Positions 1 to 7,111 of a stretch of DNA of 13,111 nt are shown here, one piece after another (positions within the stretch are counted from its first letter, which is position 1; each line of letters opens with the position of its first letter). The DNA comes from JBGTCY01 sp041748615 (GTDB lineage: Bacteria > Bacteroidota > Bacteroidia > Chitinophagales > CAIOSU01). Location of the stretch: assembly GCA_041748615.1 (NCBI GenBank), contig JBGTCY010000044.1:1-13111 (forward strand). The letters run 5' to 3'. The translations under genes were made by a program, and so were the position numbers. Under the pieces are notes generated by a model. It saw nothing but the letters and a program-made list of their open reading frames with translations, had not been told where the DNA came from and ran no database searches.

Positions 1-149
1 TTTCGTATTTGACGTTGTATGGACATCAAGCAAAGACAGCACTATGATTTCAATGGATTTACTTTAGGCATGAGTTTTTCATCAACATCGGAATGTTTAA
101 TGATTCCATAATTGGTCAAAAAGATTATGAACAGGCTCTAACATCTAAA

Positions 150-205
150 GTCTAATATCTGATAGCTTACAATATAAATTGAGGATGTTATTTTGATAAC
201 ATTAC
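150..205 (+). repeat. Dispersed 56-bp repeat, copy 1
   Basis: This stretch aligns without gaps to 6351-6406. The first 15 bases (GTCTAATATCTGATA) are identical, and by eye about 42 of 56 positions match. It lies just beyond the 3' end of the acyl-CoA synthetase gene, as the second copy lies just beyond the DoxX-like gene. Its right part contains the hairpin at 185-202. Bases 1-149 to its left hold no gene I can support. Confidence 0.55.
185..202 (-). terminator. Hairpin past the acyl-CoA synthetase stop, possible terminator
   Basis: A perfect 7-bp inverted repeat, ATGTTAT / ATAACAT, encloses a 4-base loop about 25 bases beyond the stop codon of the minus-strand gene. The stem is AT-rich and has no good U-tract, so it may be a 3' stabilising hairpin or part of the repeat rather than an intrinsic terminator. 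Confidence 0.3.
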
Positions 206-227
206 TAATTCTGATGTTTCTGGTTTT

Positions 228-1877
228 TTATCCCTCCCACACGACTGTTTCTTTGTAAGAATACCATTGCTGAAATTTCCCGGAATATTTGTCTTCCACC
301 ATCATTCTTTTAATCTTCATGGTTGGTGTGAGCATCGCGTTTTCAACCGTCCATTCTTCATTTACAATCACCAAGCGACACAGTCTTTCGTGAGATTCCA
401 AAACAGGATTTAATGTATTGAGTGTACTGCTGAGACTTTCTTTAACTGCTTCTTTAGGTTTATTGCGGGCGTCCTGTGACAACACGATGAGCGCCATCGG
501 CTGCGGAAATCCAGCGCCAATCACACACACCTGCTCGATGTGCTGGTCTTTCGACAGATTCATTTCAATGGGCGCGGGGGAAATGTATTTGCCTTTTTCC
601 GATTTGAAAATTTCCTTCACCCTGCCGGTGATTTTTAAAAAACCTTCAGCATCAATCTCCCCTTTGTCGCCCGTGTGCAGGTATCCGTCACGAATGGCTT
701 GCGCGGTGAGTTCGGGTTCTTTATAATATCCTTCCATCGTAGCTTCCGTTTTCACCAGCACCTCACCGATTTCACTGATTTTTACATCCACCTCCGGCAT
801 CGGCTGACCGGCATATCCCGGTTTGATTTTGTCGCCACGGGTAAAATGCGAATAGGCGCTGTTTTCAGTCATGGCATATACCTCCTGGATGGGGATGCCT
901 AATTTTTGATACCACTCAATCTGCGAAGCGGGAATAGGCGCTGCACCGGTCAGGAAAAATTCAGTGCGGTTCAGTCCCAGCGCTTTTTTGATTTTCTTTT
1001 TCACCAAAGAGGAAATCAACGGGATAGACAGCAGCAGGTCTAATTTTTTTTGCGGCATTTTTTCCAAAATACCCATCTGGAATTTTGTCCAGATGCGGGG
1101 TACTGCAAGGAAAATAGTGGGTTGCGCTTCCGCGAGGTTTTTGGCAAATGTGTCAAGAGATTCCGCAAAATGAATTTCACCCGCTTTATAGACGCCTCCC
1201 ATGCTAATCAACATCCGCTCGGCTATGTGTGACATCGGCAGGTAAGAAAAGAACACGGGATGCTCCCCAAGTTTAATTTCTGCGACTGCCATCGTGGTCG
1301 CGTAAGCCACCGCGCGGCATTTCAAAACCACTCCCTTCGGGTTGCCGGTCGTTCCGGAGGTGTAAACAATCGTCATCACTTCATCTAAAGTGATGGGTTC
1401 ATACTTTTCCAAGGGCGTGGTACTTTTCAAAATTTCATCCCATTTTTTATATCCCTGCTCCTCATAGAATGGAAAAGAAATGCAATGCACTCCGTCAGGA
1501 ACTCCTGATTTCATTTCATTCCAGGCATCTAATTTTCCGACAAACAACACTTTCGATTCGCTGTGTTCAAGCACGTAGCGCAAAGTTTTGGCATTGATAT
1601 TTGGATAAAGCGGCACAGAGATATGTCCGCTCATCATAATCGCGAGGTCGGTCATTATCCAGTGCGCGCAGTTTTTTGAAACCAACGCGATGCGCGAACC
1701 GCGCGGAAGATTCAGTGAATGCAGGTAAGCGGCTATGCGCCTGATTTCATCGCCTGCCTGTTTCCAGGTGTAGGTGATTTTCTTGCCGGCAAACGGCTGA
1801 ACAAAATAAATTCTATCGGGATTTTTCTTTTCCCACTCCAAAAAAACTTCAACGGGGGTTTTGATTGCTGGTTTCAT
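228..1877 (-). CDS. AMP-forming long-chain fatty acid--CoA ligase (acyl-CoA synthetase)
   Basis: This enzyme adenylates a fatty acid with ATP and transfers the acyl group to CoA, feeding beta-oxidation or lipid synthesis at the inner face of the membrane. ANL-superfamily motifs occur in order: the P-loop TSGTTGNPKG at residues 173-182, YAMTE at 334-338, YLHTGD at 399-404, GRVKEIFKSEKGKYISP at 418-434, and a C-terminal PTMKIKR whose K521 sits where the adenylation lysine is expected. At 549 residues it is somewhat shorter than many 590-residue bacterial FadD15-like proteins but appears complete. The ATG at 1875-1877 is the natural start because MKPAIKTPVEVFLEW begins the family's N-terminal helix. 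It is transcribed divergently from the small gene at 2181. The substrate chain length cannot be read from the sequence, so no gene symbol is given. Confidence 0.93.
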   Translation of the reverse strand: MKPAIKTPVEVFLEWEKKNPDRIYFVQPFAGKKITYTWKQAGDEIRRIAAYLHSLNLPRGSRIALVSKNCAHWIMTDLAIMMSGHISVPLYPNINAKTLRYVLEHSESKVLFVGKLDAWNEMKSGVPDGVHCISFPFYEEQGYKKWDEILKSTTPLEKYEPITLDEVMTIVYTSGTTGNPKGVVLKCRAVAYATTMAVAEIKLGEHPVFFSYLPMSHIAERMLISMGGVYKAGEIHFAESLDTFAKNLAEAQPTIFLAVPRIWTKFQMGILEKMPQKKLDLLLSIPLISSLVKKKIKKALGLNRTEFFLTGAAPIPASQIEWYQKLGIPIQEVYAMTENSAYSHFTRGDKIKPGYAGQPMPEVDVKISEIGEVLVKTEATMEGYYKEPELTAQAIRDGYLHTGDKGEIDAEGFLKITGRVKEIFKSEKGKYISPAPIEMNLSKDQHIEQVCVIGAGFPQPMALIVLSQDARNKPKEAVKESLSSTLNTLNPVLESHERLCRLVIVNEEWTVENAMLTPTMKIKRMMVEDKYSGKFQQWYSYKETVVWEG

Positions 1878-2180
1878 GGCAGCTAAAATAGGGAATGCTA
1901 AGGAATTTCAAACAATGTTTGGTAAAAATAACCTGACTATTGCAGAAAAATGTTTCGCATCAAAGGTTTTTGAATGATTTGTTGAAGTATATAAAAACAT
2001 AAACTGTTAACTAAATTTAAAAAATAAACAACCAGACACTACGCATCCTCACCTAAGCGTTCATGCAGGAATTCATTGAAATTTTACGGATGTGGATAAA
2101 ATCTTTATCATTTCTTGATGCCTGTTAGTTTATTTTTTTAATTTTTAGCTACATCTTTACATTCTAAAACCGAACCGACT
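1878..2180. other. Divergent intergenic region, 303 bases, no gene seen
   Basis: This AT-rich stretch separates two divergently transcribed genes and should carry both promoters. The longest ATG reading frames I traced are about 20 codons and look random. A short inverted repeat GATAAA-atc-TTTATC lies at 2095-2109. A candidate promoter for the acyl-CoA synthetase is listed separately; I saw no clean TAnnTTTG element for the rightward gene. Confidence 0.6.
1883..1912 (-). promoter_or_regulatory. Candidate Bacteroidota promoter for the acyl-CoA synthetase
   Basis: On the minus strand TTTG (1909-1912) is followed after 18 bases by TATTTTAG (1883-1890), one base off the Bacteroidota -7 consensus TAnnTTTG. 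It would put the transcript start almost at the ATG, giving a leaderless or very short-leader mRNA. This makes the assignment weak. Confidence 0.25.
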
Positions 2181-2354
2181 ATGCCGACAACGATGTTGGA
2201 TTACACGAAAGAAATTCTGGAAAAAGTAAGTTTCGACCCTGAATTATTTGACAAGGAATATAAAAAAGCCCTCCGCATCCTGGGGGAAGATGAAATCAGA
2301 GAATTAATGATGTGGTGCAAAATGCATCTTGGTTATGAAATGCCGGTAGCTTAA
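2181..2354 (+). CDS. Small conserved-looking acidic/basic helical protein, 57 residues, function unknown
   Basis: The frame reads from ATG at 2181 to TAA at 2352-2354. The product begins MPTTMLDYTKEILEKVSFD and ends in a WCKMHLGYEM segment. The second methionine (codon at 2193) gives a start MLDYTKEILEKVSF that resembles, from memory, small uncharacterised Bacteroidota proteins of 50-70 residues, so the true start may be there. The composition (alternating charged and hydrophobic residues, predicted helices, no signal peptide or membrane segment) is that of a real soluble protein. It lies 66 bases upstream of hflX on the same strand, and co-transcription is possible. I assign no function. Confidence 0.7.
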   Translation: MPTTMLDYTKEILEKVSFDPELFDKEYKKALRILGEDEIRELMMWCKMHLGYEMPVA

Positions 2355-2420
2355 TGCACACAGTCCTTCGGCAGGTTGCTCACCTAGAAAATTCAGTGAC
2401 ATTTTTAAAACAGCTATTTA

Positions 2421-3620
2421 TTGATTGAGCCTGTAAAAGTTCGTAGCAACAGCAATGCGGCTGAAGAGCGCGCGGTATTGGTCGGATTGATTACGCCCGT
2501 GCAGCCGGAGTCCGTACTGAACGAATATCTAGATGAACTTGCCTTCCTTGCCATGACGGCAGGAGCCATTACCACCAAGCGCTTCTTTCAGAAAGTGGAC
2601 CATCCCGACCCGCGCACTTATATCGGCAAAGGTAAACTGCTTGAAATCAAAAAATATGTTGAGGACAAGGAAATTGACCTGGTGATTTTTGATGATGAAA
2701 TCACACCCGCCCAACAGCGCAACATTGAAAAAGAGCTGCGTTGCAAAATACTTGACCGCAGCATGTTAATCCTCGACATCTTCGCGCTGCGCGCCCGCTC
2801 ACAACAGTCAACCACGCAAGTAGAACTGGCGCAAATGCTTTATTTATTACCCCGCCTGCGCGGAATGTGGGAACATTTGGACAGGGTGAAAGGCGGTATC
2901 GGTATGCGCGGTGCGGGAGAAAAGGAAATCGAAACCGACAGGCGTATCGTCAAGGACAAAATCTCCACGCTCAAAGCCCGGCTGCAAAAAATTGACAAGC
3001 AGAATGCCACTCAGCGCAAATCGCGGGGCGAACTGATTCGCGTATCACTCGTGGGTTACACCAATGTCGGCAAATCCACTTTGATGAACCTGTTGAGCAA
3101 ATCGGAAATCCTCGCTGAAAATAAACTCTTCGCGACCGTGGATACCACCGTGCGCAAAGTTGTGATTGAAAATGTGCCATTTCTTTTATCCGACACTGTC
3201 GGATTTATCCGCAAGCTGCCGCATCATTTGGTGGAAAGTTTCAAATCAACGCTGGATGAAGTGCGCGAATCCGATATCCTGCTGCATGTAGTTGACCTTT
3301 CACATTCTCAATTTGAAGACCAACTGAATGTAGTCAACCAAACCCTTACCGAAATTGGCGCAACCGATAAAAAAGTGCTCATCGTTTTCAATAAATTAGA
3401 CCTTTATGATGAGCGGCAGTTTGACGAGTACATTTCAGAAGAAGTGAAATCAGAAATTCTGCAAGAGCTGAAATTCTCCTGGCAAAAACGCACCAACAAT
3501 GCTTGCGTGTTTATCTCCGCTGTCAAAAAACAACACATTGATGAACTCCGCTCCCGCATTGTCCTGGAAGTTACCGACTTGTATCACAAGCGGTATCCTT
3601 ATAAGACAGGGTATTTTTAA
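2421..3620 (+). CDS. hflX: GTPase HflX, ribosome-splitting/rescue factor
   Basis: HflX is a translational GTPase that binds the 50S subunit and splits stalled or hibernating ribosomes, notably under heat stress. An N-terminal HflX domain (about 1-200) contains the glycine-rich GMRGAGEKEIETDRR segment at 161-175 and precedes the G domain. The G domain has G1 GYTNVGKST at 212-220, G3 DTVGF at 258-262, G4 NKLD at 324-327 and G5 SA at 366-367. The length, 399 residues, is normal. The start is inferred to be TTG at 2421: an in-frame TAA lies at 2406-2408, and the first in-frame ATG is at residue 45, well inside the conserved domain. The gene follows the 57-residue ORF at close spacing. No clear terminator follows; a REP-like element starts about 100 bases downstream. 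Confidence 0.95.
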   Translation: MIEPVKVRSNSNAAEERAVLVGLITPVQPESVLNEYLDELAFLAMTAGAITTKRFFQKVDHPDPRTYIGKGKLLEIKKYVEDKEIDLVIFDDEITPAQQRNIEKELRCKILDRSMLILDIFALRARSQQSTTQVELAQMLYLLPRLRGMWEHLDRVKGGIGMRGAGEKEIETDRRIVKDKISTLKARLQKIDKQNATQRKSRGELIRVSLVGYTNVGKSTLMNLLSKSEILAENKLFATVDTTVRKVVIENVPFLLSDTVGFIRKLPHHLVESFKSTLDEVRESDILLHVVDLSHSQFEDQLNVVNQTLTEIGATDKKVLIVFNKLDLYDERQFDEYISEEVKSEILQELKFSWQKRTNNACVFISAVKKQHIDELRSRIVLEVTDLYHKRYPYKTGYF

Positions 3621-3723
3621 TTAATCCGGGATGAAAGTATATAAAGTCAGTGAATTTTTTGTTCATTGAAAATAGAGAGACGTCACAAAGAATACACGAT
3701 TGACCGGCTAAAAATCTTGTTTT

Positions 3724-3814
3724 GAGCTAAAGCCCTTTATTGACAGGAATTTCATAGCCCCTCGATTTATCGGGGAGTTATAGAATCAAACCCAATCATA
3801 TCGGGTTATAGCCC
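3724..3814 (+). repeat. REP-like hairpin element
   Basis: This non-coding stretch has the look of the short palindromic repeats scattered between Bacteroidota genes. It starts GAGCTAAAGCCC, then has a stem CCC-(T)-CGA / TCG-GGG at 3759-3775 and a second stem AACCC / GGGTT at 3789-3807. ATAG follows each stem, and the element ends in TATAGCCC. It fills much of the 239-base gap between hflX and the DUF433 gene. A possible role is as a RAYT-type REP or mRNA 3'-end element. Only one copy is visible, so membership of a family is inferred. Confidence 0.45.
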
Positions 3815-3859
3815 AAATTGGTCGGTTAATAATGTAACGAATAAATTAATTTTACTGTA

Positions 3860-4099
3860 ATGAACATCCACGATTACATTACTATTAATCCTGACATTCA
3901 GTTTGGAACTCCTGTTTTTAAAGGGACACGTGTTCCCGTTATAAGTTTGTTTCTGCATCTGGAAAAAGGAATCAGTGTTGATGATTTTCTAAAAGACTTC
4001 CCTTCGGTCACAAAGCAACAATGTGAAGCGGTTATCGAAATTGCCGGCAAATTAGTCGGTTCAAAAAATCTCAGCCGTCTCTATGAAATTGCTGCTTGA
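3860..4099 (+). CDS. DUF433 family protein, probable antitoxin
   Basis: This 79-residue protein reads INPDIQFGTPVFKGTRVPV near its N terminus, the hallmark of DUF433 (VapB-like, winged-helix-type DNA-binding fold). Such proteins are regarded as antitoxins paired with DUF5615 PIN-like toxins. The antitoxin would bind and neutralise the partner and probably repress its own promoter. The motif G-T-P-V-x-x-G-T-R-V-P-V at residues 17-28 is intact, and the middle segment ISVDDFLKDFPSVTKQQ matches the family's helical region. The gene overlaps its partner by 17 bases, the tight coupling expected for stoichiometric control. No clear promoter was recognised; the REP-like element lies directly upstream. 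The biological activity is inferred from family and context only. Confidence 0.85.
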   Translation: MNIHDYITINPDIQFGTPVFKGTRVPVISLFLHLEKGISVDDFLKDFPSVTKQQCEAVIEIAGKLVGSKNLSRLYEIAA

Positions 4100-4409
4100 T
4101 GAAAATATTCCATATAGATTATACAAAGACTTTCCTGCTACACATCCTGCATTCTCTGTAAATTTTATGAAATGGAATTCCCTGTCAAATGGTGAGTTAT
4201 TAAAAGCCATGTTGGAAAATGGTTTTGAAGCATTAGTGACATGGGATAGAAATATTGAGTATCAACAAAATTTTAAAAAATATCCGATAACAGTATTTGT
4301 ATTTTGCACTGAAAGTAATGATTATAAAGTGCTCAGCCCTTTGGTTCCAAAAATTTTATTCGCTCTTAAAAAAGGGGTGAAACCTGGTCCTTATTTGATT
4401 TCAATATAA
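4083..4409 (+). CDS. DUF5615 PIN-like protein, probable toxin
   Basis: This 108-residue protein starts MKLLLDENIP and carries VTWDRNI around residues 52-58, the two signature motifs of the DUF5615 (Mut7-C-like PIN) family. The conserved acidic positions D6, E38 and D55 would bind the divalent metal of a PIN nuclease, predicting cleavage of RNA. All three are present, so the protein is not visibly inactivated. The ATG lies inside the last codons of the DUF433 gene, in a different frame, so translation is likely coupled. The C-terminal ALKKGVKPGPYLISI is typical of the family. The convergent permease gene ends 48 bases away, with no convincing terminator hairpin between them. Confidence 0.84.
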   Translation: MKLLLDENIPYRLYKDFPATHPAFSVNFMKWNSLSNGELLKAMLENGFEALVTWDRNIEYQQNFKKYPITVFVFCTESNDYKVLSPLVPKILFALKKGVKPGPYLISI

Positions 4410-4457
4410 AATGATGTAACTGAATAGTTTTTCTCTTCAATTCTTCCTCAATCAAAA

Positions 4458-5795
4458 TCATTGAACTTCAAGTTTGTTTTTTCCTTTCACAAAAAAATGA
4501 AAGCACAATACGGAGATTCCCAGGATGGCAAAATAAACGGCAGCTATTTTCAAATTATACACTGTCATCGCCACTAATGAAAAAACGCTGATGGAGAGAG
4601 CCAGCATAGGAAATAACGGATATAAAGGCACTTTGAACGGTCGTTCCAATTCAGGTTCTTTTTTTCGCAACACGAAAAGCGAAATCATGGAAATGATATA
4701 AAGCGTCAATGCGCCAAAGCAAGCAATCGTAATGATTTCGCCTGTTTTGCCGGTGAGCAAAGCGATGATACCGATTGCCATGTTCACCAACAAAGCGGTA
4801 GCTGGCGTTCTGAATTTTGGATGCACTTTACCCAGCGCGGCAGGCGCGTAGCCGACTCTTCCAAACTCAAAAGTGGCGCGCCCGGCAGCAAGGATAATCC
4901 CGTGAAAAGACGCAATCAACCCGAAAAGTCCGATGGTAATCAGCAGGTGAAACAGCAAATGATTTTCACCCACCACTCTGGCTAAAGCCAACGGCAACGG
5001 GCTGTCCGAAGCTTCTGCGCCCAGTGCGGGATAGACAACGGCTTCCCAACCGGCAACTCCAACAGACGACAAAAAGGTAATCAGGCACAACGCGACTAAG
5101 GTGAGAATGGCTGAACCGAATCCAATCAGCACATTGCGCTGCGGATTCACGGTTTCTTCCGCCACATTCGCCACCCCTTCGATGGCGAGAAAAAACCAGA
5201 TGGCGAACGGGATAGCGGCAAAAGCACCTTCAAAACCCCGCGGATACGCATTCAACTTCAGGTTTTCCACTTCGAAATGCGGCAAAGTGATTCCGGCAAA
5301 AATCAGCAGTTCAGCCACTGCGATGATGGTGATGAACAACTCAAAAGTTGCAGCTGCTCTCACACCATAAATATTCAGCCCGGTGAACAACAGGTAGGCA
5401 AAAACCGCAATCGCAAGAATGGGGACATCGGGAAAAGAAAGATTGAAGTAAGCGCCAATCGCGAACGCAATCGCGGGAGGCGCGAAAATAAATTCGATGT
5501 TTTGCGCCATGCCCCCGATGAATCCCCATCTGCGTCCCAGCGCGCGCGTGGCATAATCAAACGCGCCTCCCGCTTTCGGGATGGCACAAGCCAGTTCTGT
5601 ATAGCCGAACGTGAATGTCACATACATGATGATGATGAAAAAAGTCGCAATCGCCAGCCCAAGCGTGCCGCCCTGTTCTAATCCGAGATTCCAGCCGAAA
5701 TACATTCCGGAAATCACATATCCAACTCCCAGTCCCCAAAGCATGAAAGGTCCAAGAGTTCGCTTAAGCTGAGGATTATCGGTGGGTTGACTCAT
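4458..5795 (-). CDS. eat: Amino acid/polyamine (APC) transporter, ethanolamine permease family
   Basis: This is a 445-residue, roughly 12-helix inner-membrane permease of the APC superfamily. The N terminus LKRTLGPFMLWGLGVG, then ISGMYFGWNLG (about 28-38), YTELACAIPKAGGAFDYA and EFIFAPPAIAFAIGAYF match, from memory, the ethanolamine permease subgroup (TIGR00908-type), which would import ethanolamine as a carbon or nitrogen source. The subgroup assignment is by recalled similarity; a general amino acid permease is the alternative. An upstream in-frame ATG at 5828 would add MLHLHYFSEPI, but ATG at 5793-5795 (MSQPTDNPQL) gives the usual short cytoplasmic leader, so I prefer it. No eut catabolic genes lie in the window, so there is no pathway context. 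It is convergent with the DUF5615 gene and divergent from the DoxX-like gene. Confidence 0.85.
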   Translation of the reverse strand: MSQPTDNPQLKRTLGPFMLWGLGVGYVISGMYFGWNLGLEQGGTLGLAIATFFIIIMYVTFTFGYTELACAIPKAGGAFDYATRALGRRWGFIGGMAQNIEFIFAPPAIAFAIGAYFNLSFPDVPILAIAVFAYLLFTGLNIYGVRAAATFELFITIIAVAELLIFAGITLPHFEVENLKLNAYPRGFEGAFAAIPFAIWFFLAIEGVANVAEETVNPQRNVLIGFGSAILTLVALCLITFLSSVGVAGWEAVVYPALGAEASDSPLPLALARVVGENHLLFHLLITIGLFGLIASFHGIILAAGRATFEFGRVGYAPAALGKVHPKFRTPATALLVNMAIGIIALLTGKTGEIITIACFGALTLYIISMISLFVLRKKEPELERPFKVPLYPLFPMLALSISVFSLVAMTVYNLKIAAVYFAILGISVLCFHFFVKGKNKLEVQ

Positions 5796-5955
5796 AATCG
5801 GTTCGGAAAAATAATGAAGATGCAGCAATAAGTTATCAGTTAGGATGGTTTTAATTTTTCTTCAAATTTTCTCACGGACTGTTGATGCCCATCGGTAAGA
5901 TTGCGGATTTGAAGTTTGTTAAAATGTTGAACATACAATATGCAAACGAATTCTT

Positions 5956-5963
5956 TACTTTTG
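5956..5963 (+). promoter_or_regulatory. Candidate -7 element for the DoxX-like gene
   Basis: TACTTTTG is an exact match to the Bacteroidota -7 consensus TAnnTTTG, 13 bases before the ATG at 5977. No TTG is found at the usual 19-21 base distance upstream, so the -33 half is missing or degenerate. Confidence 0.4.
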
Positions 5964-5976
5964 GGTTAAAACTGCC

Positions 5977-6342
5977 ATGCTCCGGAAATTCAGTCTCTAC
6001 GCGATGTCCGTCTTTTACATTCTGGCGGGCATCAATCATTTTATTAAGCCCGGTTTTTATCTGGCGTTGATACCTCCCTATTTTCCTCATCCCGAAATCA
6101 TCAACATCGTGAGTGGAGTATTGGAAATCGCGCTCGGTGTTTTGCTGCTCATTCCGAAAACACAAAATGCTACCGCTTATGCCATTATCCTGATGCTGCT
6201 CGCGTTCATCCCCGCGCATGTCTATCACATCCAAATGGACGGCTGTGTGAGCGAAGAACTTTGTGTGCCGGTGTGGGTCGCGTGGGTGCGGCTGCTGGCA
6301 GTGCATCCGTTTCTGCTGCTGTGGGCATGGCGGAACAGGTGA
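5977..6342 (+). CDS. DoxX-like small integral membrane protein
   Basis: This is a 121-residue protein with four predicted membrane helices, at about 6-22, 41-60, 66-85 and 98-117. The N-terminal AGINHFIKPGFYLALIPPYFP segment is characteristic of the DoxX/DoxX-like family of four-helix membrane proteins, followed by the SGVLEIALGVLLLIP second helix. Family members have been linked to quinol-related redox and stress functions, but the molecular role of this subgroup is not settled and nothing here specifies it. Two cysteines (C90, C96) lie in the loop before the last helix. The gene stands alone, divergent from the permease, with a good -7 box close to the start codon. A longer reading frame on the opposite strand is rejected as its shadow. 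Confidence 0.8.
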   Translation: MLRKFSLYAMSVFYILAGINHFIKPGFYLALIPPYFPHPEIINIVSGVLEIALGVLLLIPKTQNATAYAIILMLLAFIPAHVYHIQMDGCVSEELCVPVWVAWVRLLAVHPFLLLWAWRNR

Positions 6343-6350
6343 AAAAATTC

Positions 6351-6406
6351 GTCTAATATCTGATAATGCAGACTTCAAATTGCGGATATAATTTTGACAA
6401 CCTCAC
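6351..6406 (+). repeat. Dispersed 56-bp repeat, copy 2
   Basis: This is an ungapped partner of 150-205, sharing an identical GTCTAATATCTGATA head and about 75% identity overall. The 7-bp hairpin seen in copy 1 is degraded here (TATAAT / ACAACC). It begins 9 bases after the DoxX-like stop codon. Confidence 0.55.
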
Positions 6407-6473
6407 CAAGTGAGCTATTTTAAATTTATTTTACCATTTACTTTGACTGATGTTTTAATCATGCAGTAAAATT

Positions 6474-6481
6474 TATTTTTG
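6474..6481 (+). promoter_or_regulatory. Candidate -7 promoter element for the lipoprotein-miaE pair
   Basis: TATTTTTG followed by C matches the Bacteroidota -7 consensus TAnnTTTG exactly and lies 49 bases before the ATG at 6531, giving a leader of roughly 40 bases. The nearest TTTG (6442-6445) is 28 bases upstream, longer than the usual spacing, so the -33 element is uncertain. Confidence 0.45.
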
Positions 6482-6530
6482 CATTGATTCCGGTTTTGAT
6501 ATTTTTTAATCTATTTTAAAATCAATCTGA

Positions 6531-7097
6531 ATGAACATGAAATTGATTTCTGCTTTTACCATTTCGTTCTTTTCTTTTCTGTTAATTAGTATCACTTCCT
6601 GCAATGAGGGACAAAAACCTGACGATCCATTAAAATCATTTACAGAACAGCAACGTGATTCATTGCTTGCTGACATCATCACTTATATTTATGTAAAACC
6701 TTCGGGGGCTGACAAACAAACACGCTTCACCGATGAGTTTCGCAGTTATTATGTCGAGCAGTTGCCGAAATTCAATTGGTTGTGGCACCATGAATCAGCG
6801 AGTGGGGAACACCTGTTATATCTGATTCGTCCGGCTCGCAACATCCATGGACACAAGCGCGGGGTGTGCGGAAAGTTCCGATTGGATGCAACAGGAAAAA
6901 TCGCGGCTTTTGAAGAGTTGTTTAACACCCCGATAATGCCGGAAGAGGAGGTTGCGAAAAAAGGTAAAGTGTTATTCGCTGAAGTTTTAAAAACAGGTGG
7001 TTTTGACAAGTATCATCTCAATAAAGATTTTATCGAATTTCCCGATGAGCGCACTTTTTATGATAAGGAAATCCTGGAATGGTCCTATAAAAAATAA
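6531..7097 (+). CDS. Uncharacterised lipoprotein, 188 residues
   Basis: The N terminus MNMKLISAFTISFFSFLLIS is a short basic start plus hydrophobic core, ending in a lipobox-like ITSC with the lipidated cysteine at position 24. This predicts signal-peptidase-II processing and membrane anchoring. The mature part is soluble and rich in charged and aromatic residues, with no membrane helix, repeats or catalytic motif that I recognise. It contains a FNTPIMPEEEV stretch near residue 128. A start at the second methionine (6537) is possible. The gene ends 14 bases before miaE, so the two are probably co-transcribed from the -7 element at 6474, although a functional tie between a lipoprotein and a tRNA hydroxylase is not evident. 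I can give no function. Confidence 0.75.
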   Translation: MNMKLISAFTISFFSFLLISITSCNEGQKPDDPLKSFTEQQRDSLLADIITYIYVKPSGADKQTRFTDEFRSYYVEQLPKFNWLWHHESASGEHLLYLIRPARNIHGHKRGVCGKFRLDATGKIAAFEELFNTPIMPEEEVAKKGKVLFAEVLKTGGFDKYHLNKDFIEFPDERTFYDKEILEWSYKK

Positions 7098-7111
7098 TCA
7101 GAGAAAACTTC

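Noticed and set aside
5277..5681. 134-codon plus-strand frame opposite the permease
   Set aside because: It is a charged low-complexity product with no family resemblance, antisense to well-conserved membrane helices.
5872..6378. 168-codon reading frame on the minus strand opposite the DoxX-like gene
   Set aside because: Its product is rich in His, Gln and Arg with no recognisable motif, while the plus strand encodes a clear four-helix DoxX-like protein. It is an antisense shadow.
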